Position numbers and translations under genes: made by a program
NCBI GenBank assembly: GCA_964035795.1
Contig: OZ038326.1
Span: 7,815,729 to 7,879,728, forward strand
Direction: 5' to 3'
Source of the DNA: Pterobdella sp. o SKG-2022
Lineage: Eukaryota; Annelida; Clitellata; Hirudinida; Piscicolidae
DNA: 64,000 nucleotides
In this document: positions 36,873 through 49,665 of the stretch, one piece after another
Layout of the letters: each line of letters opens with the position of its first letter
Position numbering within the stretch: position 1 is the first letter of the stretch
The notes under the pieces: model-generated
The model's input: only the letters and a program-made list of their open reading frames with translations
The model's database searches: none
Told to the model about the DNA's origin: nothing

Positions 36873-36923
36873 TCACTTTTCTTGCTCATGAAACTCCGCT
36901 TTCATAGATAATTTGCACCATTA

Positions 36924-37385
36924 ATGCCCGAAAAGTTGTTTTTGTTTGATTTGGTTTATGCAGTTGACTTATTCATTCATACATTTTTTTTCATTCAGCT
37001 TTTTGTGCACTTTAAAGTATGGATGGGTGCATTATTTTTTTGGAATTTCCTTTTTTTTCCAGCATTTCTACTGGCAGTGAGCAGTCTTGTAAAGTATAAA
37101 TATATTCTTTGAAATTTTTTTTTCGATTCAGGAATGCTTAACATGTTAATTTCTTTGACGCTTATTTCCCCACACACCGTCAAAACACGTCTTTGGATTG
37201 AAAACAAAACAGATGTTCGGATCTTTTTCACAAATTTTTTCTCTTTATGTACCTTTTATTCACACTTGTGCAAATGCTTTATTTCAGCCATACTTAGCTT
37301 AGTCTGGTCTTTCATTAAAAATAGACAAAAATACGAAAAAAAGTCACAAAACCAATCGAAAAATCTCATTTTTAAGATAAAATGA
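36924..37385 (+). CDS. Possible small multi-pass membrane protein (two exons)
   Basis: Two open segments separated by a TTCAG acceptor near 37131. The first (36924-37112) is strongly hydrophobic with two predicted helices (LVYAVDLFIHTFFFIQLF; GALFFWNFLFFPAFLLAVSS). The second (to 37385) has one helix (CFISAILSLVWSF) and a Lys/Gln-rich tail before its stop. No family motif recognised and no assured start. It may equally be hydrophobic noise in T-rich DNA. Confidence 0.25.
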
Positions 37386-37454
37386 AAGATTATCAAATTC
37401 AGAATTTTCATATTTAATTTCTATAAGGACAACAATATTTGATATAGATAAAAT

Positions 37455-37645
37455 ATTTAAAATGTTTTTTCAAAGACACCGTAAGTATTTTGTATTTTTC
37501 AAATATTTGTTTTTATTCGTCAAAAAATGAGGATTTTAAAGATATGTTTAATACAGTAATGAAATAAAAATTTTCGACAATTTTAGTTTCGTTACTGTAA
37601 CAACTTTCTCACAATTTATTAGTATATTTTAAAATCAAAACAGTT
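37455..37645. mobile_element. MITE family copy (diverged)
   Basis: Left terminus AAAGACACCGTAAGTATTTTG. Core ATTTTCGACAATTTTAG / GTTACTGTAACAACTTTCTC / ACAATTTATTAGTAT aligns with the family core, but the right half is lost. Confidence 0.55.
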
Positions 37646-37669
37646 TTATTTATATAAACATGGAAAAAT

Positions 37670-37930
37670 ATTTTTCGAAAGTTGCTTAGAAAGCTCATAA
37701 GATCCTTGCGACGGCAAGCAGCCCTCAATTACCATAAAATGTTGATACCAATGAATATAAAGTTAAACAACAAAATTAAAATATATAAAATGTATATAAA
37801 ACCAAACCTATTATATAACTGCCAAACCTGGAGTCTTTCTGAAAGTGATCTGAAAAGTCCAGAAATTTTTGGGAGAAAATTTTTGAAAAAAATATGTCAG
37901 ATTTCCTGCCCAAAACCGGGAAACTAAACA
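37670..37930 (+). mobile_element. LINE scrap (post-RT domain)
   Basis: 81 residues with INNKIKIYKMYIKPNLLYN-type order: KIKIYKMYIKPNLLYNCQTW then FLKKICQISC. This is the usual block following the RT in RTE/CR1-type LINEs (K-x-x-x-Y-x-x-x-V-x-P-x-L-L-Y-x-x-E-x-W). Truncated on both sides. Confidence 0.65.
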
Positions 37931-38127
37931 ATCCAACGTTTCAGACATAAAAGTGTGATAAAGAAAAGAAGATAGAGCTGCCTAGGACTGAAGAGGGTTG
38001 TACGAACCATCAGTTGAAGCTTTGGTTAAATGTGACACTATTATATATAATCACTGAGAATTGTAATAAATTGTTGATCATCATAGAGAAAACACAATCG
38101 GTATCATTTTCGGAAATAAACCTTTAC

Positions 38128-38350
38128 TTTACAGAGACATCTTATGTATTGTTACATAGTAATTATCTATAGAGCATCAATTTGAGGAATTTTGATACAT
38201 TTATTGAAAATTAAGCCATAATTTCCAGTAGGTATGCTTTCACCATGCTAATGATTTATGCTAAGACTATACTTACCAAAAATTATAGCTTGAGTTTTAA
38301 TGAATGTATGACAATTCCTCAAAATGATGTTTTATAGATAAACTTGAACT
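38128..38350. mobile_element. MITE family copy
   Basis: Starts CAGAGACATCTTATGTATTG. Left arm GAGGAATTTTGATACATTTA / TTGAAAATTAAGCCATAATT, centre near GCTAATGATTTATG, right arm CTATACTTACCAAAAATTAT / GAATGTATGACAATTCCTCA. Full-length but with mismatched arms. Confidence 0.8.
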
Positions 38351-39499
38351 TTGTTTTATTGAAGTTTAAGCTGCTCATGAGTGAAGTTTCTATTCTCTTT
38401 TGTTTGTTAATATTCCATTATTACATCTTTCTGGAAGGATGGGATTATTTTATTTACTCTTAATTTGTTGTTGCAGTTTTTCCAATGGTCATAGAGGATT
38501 TTGTTCTTGTCTTTTTATCAATAAATCAATTCAGATCCTTTAAAAACTGGATTTAATGTCGGAAATTTGATAATTTTTATTTCTGTTCATCATTATAATA
38601 AAATCATTGGTTTATGAAAAAATTAATGAGATTTTTTGAAGTTTGAAACAGGTGAAAGTATGATGTTTGGGGACTGATTATTGATGAATATCTTACATTT
38701 TCTATTCCCCTGTATCGAATCATCGTTTTTACTTTTTTGAACCTATTACATAGTTGTGAAAAATTTTTTAAATGAATCTAAATTCATATCAGCAGGGTTC
38801 TTCTAGGTTTTTATGAAAATCCATCTCCAAAAATTTTGTTTTCTATTTTCTCTCAGTGTACCCCCTGATTTGATGTAAGCAATTACATACAATCAAGATT
38901 TTTTCAGAAATAACTTGTTTCTCGGGTTTTAAACTTTTTTGTTTTAAAATTTTCCAATACAAAATTTCCATTGGCCATTCTCACTTTAAAATTTTTTCTA
39001 TACCAGACTTATTCAATCATTTATGATCTATAACATCCCTAGATTGGTGGATCAATCTTTAAATCCATCTGAATTTAACCAAAAACTCACTTTAAACTCA
39101 AATTCAAAAAGTCTAATTATTTTTATCTAGAGAAAATTTTCCTTTTATTTTTCTCTTCATAGACGTAAGAAAATTATCGTGGCATTCTGAATTCTTAACG
39201 ATAGGATGGGCCAACAAAATTAATAAACAATAATTAGCTTGATGTTTCAAACAAAAAAAATCAAAAAGTGCTTGAAGTTCAATTATGATGAAGTTAGGCA
39301 GTGACTATGTTCCCGTATCATGACTGAAAAACATCCTCATCTTTTTTAAACCATCATTGATCGAATAAAGTTTATAGTACTCAAATATGTGTCTTTTCAT
39401 CTCAATATTGAAATGTTTTTATAAAACTGCTTATCAAAGTTTTGAATTAAATGTAGTTACGTTGGACCGTATTGATAAAACTCTAAAAGAAAAATAACT
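38351..39499. other. Intergenic, nothing recognised
   Basis: AT-rich sequence downstream of the receptor gene. No ORF, repeat or RNA signal that I can support. Confidence 0.45.
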
Positions 39500-42400
39500 T
39501 TAGTAGTTTTTAATATGCCCATTATTAAGCTTGTAGACTGTAGGAGCATCGTCTGGACCAGCATCGGGTAGAATGTAAAGCATGAGAGTGGCGCCCAACA
39601 CAGTGACAAAGATGAAGATCACGGCTAAAAAGTTGTTGAATACATCACCCACCTGCAAAATTCTTCATATGTCTTTTGTACTTTTGAAAGGGTTTCAATT
39701 TATATTTTAGTGAATTATATGAGTTTAAGATTGATTTTAATTATAGAAGAGAATATAAAAGAATGATGTATGACAAACCTTGTACCATAGAAGTTGGTTG
39801 ATGAGTCTGCTCGATTGGCTTTCGAGCTTCTCTGCCTCCATTAACATCGCCTGCATCTCTGCCACATTCAACTTTTGCTCAAATTGGTTTTTTTCATTAT
39901 TTAGTTCCTTTTCAACAAAATGGTTTTCTATTTTAGTTGAAAATTTTTTTGAGATAAGTTTTCGATTTTTCACTCTTTCATCAGTCTCATCATTCTCTGT
40001 TACGTCTTCTACTGAGTTATTTGTCTCCTTTTTGTGTCTTTGGGCATTTTGCGTCAAAACATATTGCGAGACAATATCAAAAAGTCCCACTTTCTTGATT
40101 CCTTCCCCTGTCTTCAACTCAGCTCTGGACTTCATCTTTCTCAATGGAGGCTTGGTAGGAGCGCTAAAAATACTGGCAAACTTCGATGGACCAGCTTCAT
40201 TTAATTCTTCATTGTTTTTCTTATTATTCATATTTTTCTGCTTAGCAAAAGCTTTTTCAAAAAGATTCGACTTGATATTATGATAAACATGCCATGTGGT
40301 CTTATGGTTGACTGAAAATATTCTGCCCATATAATGCAACACAAATTTTCTGAGCCACATGGGAGGTGGAGAAGAGTTGTTTTGGTGGTGGATACCCAAG
40401 ACCACGATGGAAGTGAGGAGGGATATGGATGACATGAACATCACAAATGTCACGTAAATGGCTGGTTATGAAAAAATTTAATTTGTACATATCTAGTGAA
40501 AATATTCAAATTGTTCAAACAAAGCTCACTTAAGTAAGGAATGTAATCGGAGGTTTGTGGCAAAAGCTTGGACATGTTTGCCAAAAAGAGTGTAAAAGCA
40601 AGAATCACTAAGATACTGTAAGCAATCTTCTCAGAAGAAACTGATGGTAATAGGAATCCAATGAGAACGATCACAGACAACAGCACACAAGGGTACACGG
40701 TTGTCGTGGCGTAGAAGAGAGGGTCCTGGCATTGTTCATATCACATCATACAATTTATAACTAATATAGTTCCAATTGTTTTAACTTATTTATATTGTTA
40801 TGATTTTATGAATTCCAAATTTCTATAAGAGTCTAACCCGTTTGAGATAAATTTCAAAAGACAGAAAAGAGAACTCTTTACCACCATCAAAGACTTCATA
40901 TCCTTCAAGTATCTTTGTAAATTTAAACAAAAGATTAAATTTATTTTTATGGTACGCAACTTAATTTCCAAAAACTATTTTTATGTGGCATCCAAAGCGA
41001 TGATACCCTAGGTACTGAGTACTTTATAAGAAAATCATAGAAAGCCACAAAAACTCAAGCCTTTTTCACCAAACATAGAACATAAATTAAAATGAAAATG
41101 GTCTATGATTACCGAAGTGTTAGTGATGACCCACATTTCATCCGGAGTGACGTAGTCGATGATGATGCCATTGTAGCCTCGGTTCAACACCACCTTGCCA
41201 AATATCACAAGGTTCAACAAAAATTTTTTATATATAAGATGTTTTTAATTTATCATTCTCATTTACTCTTTGAACCATTGAAAAACTTGTATCGATTGTA
41301 AAATCACAGGGAAGAAAACTTTTTATGTAACCTTGTGTCACAACCTTTCTGAAATACTCAGGTTTTCTAATTCCACACATTTTTTGAAAAAAAATCGAGA
41401 GTCTTTTCTCTTTTCTGCATTTTTTGGCAAATAACTATTTATATATCACTTTTTTTTACAAAAATCTTAATATATATAATATATATATATATTTTTTATA
41501 CTAATTATGGAGCCTAAAAACTCCTCAAGTAAAAGCAATTATAATCTTAATTGAAATTTCGCCGTAGTTTCTCATCGTTTTTATTATGCAAAAGTTATAG
41601 AAAAAACTGACAACTTTCGCAAAATATTCAGACCAAATATCGGGTCTCAAAAAAATTTTCGTAGGTGAAGTATAAAACTTTTATAAAACTGAGTTGAAGT
41701 CTTCATAAATAGAGAGTTAAAATTCTAGGTAAGAAGGTTTTGTGCCGAAAGTTGCTACACTGTTCAACTAATCTGTCTATCACAATCCATATAATTAAAA
41801 AAAACTGAAAAGAGAACTTATACATAGAGACAAATCTACTTGTATCAGTGATTATTTCATTTGCCAGATTTTCTCTAAACACTCAAACAGCTAGTAAAGG
41901 AAGCGCTGCGTGTGGGGTTTTGCTATCAGCATGTTGTTCAGATTCCAGCACTAGTTGAGTTTTGTTTAAATGCCTGATCATTGGACCTTGAAAACTACAA
42001 ACTAAGGCATAAAGCAATGGAAAAAACAACGAAAAATTATCAGAAGCTTTGAAATGTTTGCAATTCAGTTGGCAAGATAATTTTGAATCGAAGATGCTGA
42101 CCTCTTTGGTTTCAGCAACAATCTTTCAAAGATTTAAACTTCCATGAAAAATTTTATTTCTAGATCAATACAATAGATAAGACAAATAGTATATTACTGT
42201 TGCTTTTGTTTTAAACAACAGACCTTTATTTCACATAATCTCAGTTATCTATTTTATTTTATTAAGTTATACTTGGATAATCCTTGTTAAAATTGTCATA
42301 GCTATGAAAGCATTACATTACATTTAATTATTTTTCATTCGTAGTTCATAACACTCAGGGGTCTAGTAACTCCTGGAGTTAATACCACTTTAATCATACT

Positions 42401-45324
42401 TGTATTTGATTTGATTATTTTGATTTGATAAGCAATATAGAAGTAAGATACAGTGGTGATGGTGGCAGACCAGCTTTCTAGCAAAATGTAGCAGGCTTGG
42501 ACATCGAAGGGGAAGTAGGTGTGGTCGAGTCTACAGTAGGACCGAACCACTCCTGCCATGGGGATTATGCAACGTTTTGTAGCTATATCAATGTTTCGAG
42601 CTGATACATCGGTTCTATTGAACTTCAGTTTGAAAGTGTAAAATGATGGTTGTAATTATGAGCACTTAGCTTTTTAAGAGATAATCGTAATCTTTTTAGA
42701 CTTTGTTGAAAAAAGCAGACCTATGAGTTCAAAGTTGATCCATCCTTGATGGCTGATGGTCACCTGGTGTGAACTTGTGCTGTTCACTTCGTTAAACAGC
42801 GTCTCTGTGCTGTAAAATAAAAAAATTTACAATATAGCATTTTTGGTAACTATTCAGTGACTATTTTTGATAGCAAATGTTCATAGAAGCCATAGGTGAC
42901 TGGAAGAAAGGTGGCAAAAGCGCAAAAGAAAGTGGACCTATCTACAGAAGGGTGAACAACAAGTTCATGAGAAACTGCTGATACAAAAAATTTTTAACCA
43001 AAATGACCAATTTTTCAACATTAAAAAGCTGATAAAAGTGGTCCACGAATCTTTATTTACCGCAAAATGTTGCTCTGCCTTCATCAGAAAATGTCGTGAA
43101 AAAAAGAGAAGGATGCTTTTGAAAAAAAATAGTTTCATCAATAAAAAATGACAGTGATGCATGAAACATATTGAGAATACTGAATAAAAACAGTTACATC
43201 CAAGTTGAAAGATTAAAATCATGTTAGGAAAGGCATAATGGTGCCTGGGTTACAAAGCAGTAAAAAAAGACAATACAAATTTTTTGTAGGTTGGAAGCAA
43301 AGAAATTGAATAGCGTAACATTTCAAATTCAGATAAGTTTCCCATAGAAAACTATTTAAACAGATAGTTTAGCTGTGTACAAAATTAAGACAAGTAACTT
43401 ATATAGCACATCTTACGCGTCGTTCAGAGTCACTCTGCTGAAACTGCATGTTAATTAGTTTTGAAAAAGGGTTTTAGCTATCAGCTGTTGGAAGAAAGTT
43501 ATAAATGTCGCTTGAAAAAAAAGGGATGCTACCAGCTGCCAGAATACCAAAGAAATTAGAAATATGTCTAGAAAAGCGCAGAATAAAACTAATTCTTTGT
43601 TTTTTGTTATAAATTATTGGTCGTGTCTATTGGTTGGAACTGACATTGTTATTTGAGAAAGTTTTGGTACAGTCAAAATAAGCTTGGGAAGTGAACCGAC
43701 AAGTTACCAGCCAATAAACACAACCAAAAATATTTAATTTCAGGTAGTTTTATCAAAATTGAATCTAAGGTTGTCGATTCTTCTCTATAATTTAAGTTTT
43801 TTTACTCGTTTTGTACTTCCAATATTTTTTACAGGCGGTCGAGGTCAAAATCAACCTTAGAAGCTCTTATCTCCTGTGTTAATCCGCTGCAGACAGGAGC
43901 TCCAAAGAAGTTGTTCAGTTAGACCATATATCATGGGAGATAAGTGATGTTTTCTTGCATGTTTTATTCTGGCTCTTTACTGACAAAAGCGAATTATTTT
44001 GCCACAGCACCTTTTTAACCTCTATTCTCTCACTCTCTTCTAGTTCTGAGCATTATCTTCATGTCGTCTTGGCAACTCACCAGTACACCAAAGATTATAT
44101 GCCAAAAATTAATTATTGTACCTGTATCTGACAGTGATGTCTGGTCTCCACACGGCGTCTGCAGAGACAACTATGTTTGAGGTGTTGTACTTCTCTTCAT
44201 CCCATGATAACCTGCTGTCCAACCACTCCTTTGCCGTAGGTGGTTTATCGTGTGTCAGTTATATTTGTATGTGATTTACGCTGGTTCAGCTTGTTTTTGA
44301 ATTTTTTCTGAAAATCTTTTTCATACTTTTTAACTTTTAAATGAGGTAGGTTCTATAAAGATATATTATGAAAATATCATAACCTTGATGAATTCCTGGT
44401 CTTCAAACTTTTCGAATTATTTAGCTTTTCAAAGGATAAATTTATCTAAAAACTTTTTCTTTTTGACTATTGTTCATATATTAATTCTTATAAAGTTTTA
44501 ATTTTTAGTTTGTTTGTTATTGTTTCACAAGTAGTATTTTTTTAAAGACATCTTAATGTACTTTTGAGCAACATTCAATAATGCTTAACGTCGATTTTTG
44601 AGAAAATTTAGTACATTTTTTGAGCTATAGATATAGCCTTACCATAATATGTTATCAACGTATCATGGTGAGGCTATACTTACCGAAAATTCTAGCTATT
44701 TTTGTCTAATAAATGTACTAAATTTTCTCAAACATTTTTGAATAATTAGCAGCTTAACTCACCATCGAAAAAACTCCTTTAGTTGTCATCATCTGAGATT
44801 TCTCGTCCTAATGAACAGTCATTTCTTAATGAATTTAAAATATTTTGAACTGATTTGCAACTTTAAAACCACAAAACAGTTCGTGAATTTGCATGATAAG
44901 GTGTAATTAAACGTTCATAAATCCACACGTTATCATCAGATCTGAAAAATTCCGTTCTTCTAAACATCTAGAAATTGTCAGTCATAATGGTTGAAAGTCC
45001 ACAATAGTGTTGGCTGAATTAATAAGCTTTAAACATTATAATGCACGCTCACAAATATGATAGCCCAACAAACACCTTCAAAATATTACCCACTCACAAT
45101 ATCAACAATGGTGAAAAGAACGAAAGAGACGAAAATATCAGTAGGAGTTTTTGCATAATAACTGGAATTGATGTGGTTGGAGAGGGTTTGAGGGATGGGT
45201 CGGAGATCTCTGTTGTAGTTTTGGAATAAGTCAGTGTATAGTAGCACCTCCATTCCAAGATTTTTGTTGGTATGGTTGACGGGGTGTTGGATCTGTCTTT
45301 TATGAACCTGTCTTTTTGGTATGG
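39500..45324 (-). CDS. Cys-loop ligand-gated ion channel, nicotinic-receptor-like non-alpha subunit
   Basis: Pentameric receptor subunit. Exons: about 45324-45098, 44807-44763, 44228-44122, 42809-42721, 42552-42452, 41193-41113, 40912-40838, 40725-40530, 40461-39779, 39652-39500; all joins after the first are in phase (509 codons plus the first exon). Marks: LYTDLFQNYNRDLRP; DEKSQMMTTKGVFSM; EWLDSRLSWDEEKY; WRPDITVRY; the Cys-loop CRLDHTYFPFDVQAC (13 residues between Cys, with FPFD); LLESW; EVFDGGKEFSF; TM1 DPLFYATTTVYPCVLLSV; TM2 EKIAYSILVILAFTLFLAN; TM3 YVTFVMFMSSISLLTSIV; a loop of about 190 residues, Lys/Asn/Glu-rich; TM4 NNFLAVIFIFVTVLGATLML. No YxCC vicinal cysteines, hence non-alpha. 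The pore keeps Glu at -1' and Leu at 9' (cation type) but has Lys at 20'. The signal-peptide exon was not found; the 5' boundary near 45324 is approximate. Confidence 0.9.
44553..44757. mobile_element. MITE family copy (receptor-gene intron 2)
   Basis: Starts AAAGACATCTTAATGTAC. Arms TTTGAGAAAATTTAGTACAT and mirror ATGTACTAAATTTTCTCAAA. Centre ATAGCCTTACCATAATATG / GTATCATGGTGAGGCTATAC. It ends a few bases before the 44763 exon boundary, so it sits against a splice donor. Confidence 0.8.
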
Positions 45325-46245
45325 CTAATTTTTTTTTATTGATATTTTAATTTTTCCTCATTCTTAATTTAATTCATCACAACATAATTGTTATTCTATG
45401 AATATTTTTAATTTCAACTCAACATTTTCAAACACAACTGGAAAATCGTAGAAATTCAGTTTTGCATAACATTTTATTTGAAATTTTTGCTGCTCTAAAA
45501 TCCATACATTCGAACTCAAACAGAAAATCCAATATTCTTAATGTTTAAAAAATAATTCAAACTGCAAACATTCAAAATTTCTCTCATGAAAAACAAATAC
45601 CGGTACAGAATAAAACAACTAAATTTATAAATTAAAGGGAATTATTATGATGTTACGATAAAGTTTTCAAATTATATAAGATTGAAATACTTAACATTTG
45701 AGAATGAATTGTACTTCGTTCCATATAAAAATACATAATATTCAAATATTGGCTAGTATATGTAAATACATAATAAACTGTTTCCATGATCTAGGGTACA
45801 GAAACTCGACAAGCCCAGTTATGACCTCCAATAAAGCGCCTTTGAAAGTTTTTTGCGTCACCTGTGAATCTGCACATGTAGAAGACGCATCGAAATGTCG
45901 TTAGGAATACGACATTTAAAAGATAATTTTTAATACTTAAAAATAATTTTTTATTATAATATTGAATATATTATTTATTAATTAACAACTTTTAAAATAC
46001 CACAAAAATCTTATTTTGAATTTCTATTTTATCTAGACCGGAAATCTTGCCGCAAATCTGTTGAAAATGTTGTTTGTCGATCTGTATTCAAATATAGACA
46101 GAGCAACAAAAATTAAATTAAAAAATTAACAATATAAAAAATTAAAATAAACATTAGATTTTACTTGAGACCGTAAGTGGCTGATCAGTTCGACCAGCAC
46201 AAGAAAACCTCTTTCGCAATTTTGAAACTAGTGGGTGGAAAGTCA
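45325..46245. other. Intergenic, nothing recognised
   Basis: AT-rich. The short plus-strand ORF 45698-45904 ends with a Cys pair (FCVTCESAHVEDASKC) that is suggestive of a zinc knuckle but too short to call. Confidence 0.4.
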
Positions 46246-46249
46246 AATG

Positions 46250-47121
46250 ATCTCTTCCAGTTTTGCGTCTTATGAATTTTTTTTGCAGCATTTGAAGAGT
46301 TTTATTTTGAGAAAGTGTACTATTAGAAACGATTTTAAGCCAAACAGACTTTCAGATGCGCCTTTAAAGGATTTTTATAGCGTTTGCGTGGTGCTCCAAC
46401 TTTACAATGACCATAAGTTGAACATGAAACGTTTTTTTGGAAATTCTTACCTGACCAGCCCATCACATCTGTGCCTTATAAATCGTCGTAACAATGTTGG
46501 AAATCTTCCCTTTTTTGAACATCAGTATTAGAACCATATCATTTCTAAAGAGGTTAAAAATTCTGCCAAGACATCGAGTTTGGTACTGTCGGAGTTGTTT
46601 TTGTGACGTCTGTATACTGCGCAGGTTTCATAGCTGTGTTGTATTGTGGTCGAAACTACGGTTTTGTAGATTTGACTTTTGTAGACAGTTTCCTACCCTA
46701 AACTTTTTTCAAATTATCCAAGAGAAATTGCTGGCACCGAGAAAGAAAGCTGCCGAGACAAGTAAAGTTTTTTACTGTTTGTGACACCTGTTCCATCAAT
46801 CAAATGCGAGGAGTGTGGGAAAAATTTTCTAGAGCAAGTTGAAACATCCTCTCTTGTTGCAGCATTTTCTATAAGCAATCTCTTTTATTGAATCAAAGTT
46901 CCAAGATGTCTTTTGTCTGAAAAAAAAGTTTCCCTAAGAGCAGCAGAGTCAGCATGACAACGCTCAAGTTCTTTGGCTATCAGAACAGTTTTGCGTTCTT
47001 GCCCTGCAAAACTGGTAGAGTTTATCAACATTCTAGCATTCCAAGATGCTAGAGCTGATATAATGTTTTTGAATTTGAACCGCAAGAATGGGAAACTTGC
47101 CAGTTGTGGTTTGCTGACCAA
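46250..47121 (-). mobile_element. Internally deleted LINE (endonuclease start joined to C-terminal part)
   Basis: Minus strand, 5' to 3'. 47121-46885 reads LASWNARMLINSTSF then ERKTVLIAKELERCHADSA, the opening of an APE-type LINE endonuclease (SWNVRTL, RR/K-x-x-L-x-x-ELxR). About 46720-46540 reads SQIYKTVVSTTIQHSYETC, the post-RT block. About 46390-46320 reads APRKRYKNPLKAHLKVC. The RT palm is deleted. Non-functional. Confidence 0.7.
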
Positions 47122-47329
47122 GTGAGACTGGAACAGATGATTTTTGGATTAATATTGTAACAAAAAAGCAAGCAGATCTGTTTTGAAGAAGACCTCATGG
47201 TCGATCAAAAAGCTGCCGTAATTCACTGGTATTCTTAAATCCAAAAAGAACGGCCATATGGTCAAAGCCGCCTATGTGTAAGTTTGCAACTACAGTTTTA
47301 AGTTTAACTAAACTAGCCAATTAAAAAAA

Positions 47330-47860
47330 GATTTGAAGCTAGACACGTTTTCAAAACCCTTCGACAAATCTGGAAATCGAAAGCCTTCTTAGTCCCGAAT
47401 AAGATCAGGATTTTCAACACTAATAAGAAATCGGCTCTACTCTATGACTCAGAGACGTGGCGAGTGAAAAATACCACCACCCACAAGCTACAGACTTTCA
47501 CGAACCGATACCTAAGAAATATCCTGAACATCAGATGGCCAGAAGTTGTCTTCAACAAAGAGCTTTAGAACAAGACAAAACGTCACACTGGAGACGGAAA
47601 TAAAGAAGCGGAAATGGGGATGGATAGGTCATACACTACGCAAGCCTGCAGCCAACATCACTAGTCTTGAGCTAGAACCCATGGGAAAGAGAAAAGTTGG
47701 CCGACCTAAGCAGACCTGGCGGAGAAGCATCGAGGCAAAAGCGAAGGTTACCGGAATGACGTGGGCCGAGCTGAAGAGGACCAGCCAGAGCCGAGTACTT
47801 TGGAGGAATGTTGTTGCAGTCCTATGCTTTCAACGATGCAAGAAGAAAAGCTAAGCTAAA
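47330..47860 (+). mobile_element. LINE 3' fragment, RTE-like
   Basis: Plus-strand block: LVPNKIRIFNTNKKSALLYD, SETWRVKNTTTHKLQTFTNR, then (47546-47854) KKRKWGWIGHTLRKPAANIT, GKRKVGRPKQTWRRSIEAKA and MTWAELKR. This is the canonical C-terminus of RTE-type LINEs (WGWIGHTLRKP, RGRPRxTWRR). It has a stop near 47565 between the two parts. The 3' tail AAGCTAAAGCTAAG follows. Confidence 0.85.
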
Positions 47861-47864
47861 GCTA

Positions 47865-49660
47865 AGATTTAAACTCTAGAAAAAAGTGCTTTAGAAAATA
47901 CCAATTCACATATGCGTCGTTAATGCGCTGTATGGATGAGACTGCAGGGGTAGAGCTGACAATGGCATAGTCAGTGCTTCTACCATTTCAATAAGCAGAT
48001 GATCCTCAATAGCGTGTTAGGGCCTGATTTTTGTATGCCACCCAATTGTAACATAATTTTAAGCTTCATCTCACAAAAACTTAAGGAAAGCTAGAGAAGT
48101 TTCTAGAAGCCAAAAATTTTTTGAGTCTGCACATAGTTGTAATACTAACATCAATAAACCTCCATTTTTTTTATTAAGGATCGCCTCTCATAACAGACCG
48201 AAGAAATGATATCTCTAGTTGTGCTTGTACGACATCTCAAGGTGATGAAATGGGGCAGAAATTTTTGTGAAGTTTATGAGCTTTTCAGAATTTTCAGTTT
48301 ATGATAATATTTCTTAAAACGAACATTACTTTTGAATTAAACACACTAAAGTCTGATCTCTATTTTCGCTCATGATTGTATTATTATATTTATTTTTTTA
48401 TTTTATTTTTAGGAAAATTTTGTATCAGATTTTAACTTGAATTTTTATTTGATATTCCAACGCCTAATTCAATTAAATATCTTTCTCTAAGTTTGGAAAC
48501 CCTTAACTTCTCGAAAACTTGCATCAAATTCCTTTTAATAAATCTTTTGAAGTTGCAGATAAAAAATCTTCACTGGTAAATATGTATCACTGTAAATAAA
48601 CTTGTGATTCACATTGTGATAGTATTTCCATTGAATTTCATTTCGAAATGTAAGACAATATGGAAAAATGTTTGCACTTGTTGGAGTTTCAAATGACTGC
48701 TTGAAAATGCTACATTCTAAACTGTTCTGCATCAAATTGATTTTCAATCCTAGTATATAATTAATATTGCCGACATATTTCAGTGTTTTCTAAATACTAC
48801 GATATATAAAACTTAAAAATTATTTTATACCCAAAACCGCTCTAATGGAAATTTTTATAGCAATCTTGAGTGACTCAACTAAACCTGAGAATCAACAAAA
48901 GACCAATCCATTGAATTTTCATTGGAAAATACATACATAATGTGCATCCAACCCGCAACAATTACTTCCCCCAGTAAAGTCATTTCTATCTCGATGGGAA
49001 CCAAGGTTGCAATATGGATAAAGATGGAAAGAAGAGGATTCATTTACAGAACAAGAAAAGTTTCAAGTTGGCATGCAAGCGCTTGCAATTTTAAACTCGA
49101 AAAACTCTATGATGAACAATAATGTTTGGAAGATTGCAATAATAAGGTTAATGTGAGAAATAACAATAACAACAATAAAAATAATTACGAAATCAATAAA
49201 TAATTAATTTACAACAAAAATAAAGTAAAAGAAATTATGAATAAAAGTAATATGTTTTAAATTATCGACTTGGTAAGAGGACTGGAGTCACAGATAAATT
49301 AATGCGGTTAGTAGTTTACATTAAGTGCGACTAAGATTAATAGTTTTGACTGGAATATGACGTCAAATTACTCACTCGTGACGTGGAATTTAAAGAAAAC
49401 ATGAATTTAAATAATTCTGAATTTAATTAACAAAATATTAAATAATTTTTAAAAGATTTAGAATTGGATTACCCAAAAATTCAGTCATTCAATAAGAGTT
49501 AAACTGTCGCAGAAGGTAAATGCAGAAATTAACAGCCTAATAATAATAATAATTAAAAATAATTAATTGTAAAACAAAATTGAAAGATAAATGAATAAAC
49601 AATGATTTTCAAAAACAATGGAGAAAGAAAACAAAATTAGACGATAATAAAAAAACAAGC
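47865..49660. other. Intergenic, nothing recognised
   Basis: 1.8 kb of AT-rich sequence. Short ORFs at 48535-48747 and 48922-49122 have no motif. Immediately 3' of the AMPK beta gene; part of it is probably its 3' UTR. Confidence 0.45.
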
Positions 49661-49665
49661 ACCAA

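Noticed and set aside
36924..37112. XK-related scramblase-like helix pattern
   Set aside because: Only a loose hydrophobic resemblance; no diagnostic motif, so no family name was given.
39780..40283. Plus-strand ORF of 167 codons with hydrophobic stretches
   Set aside because: Antisense of the receptor TM3-TM4 loop exon, which is in phase with the flanking TM exons.
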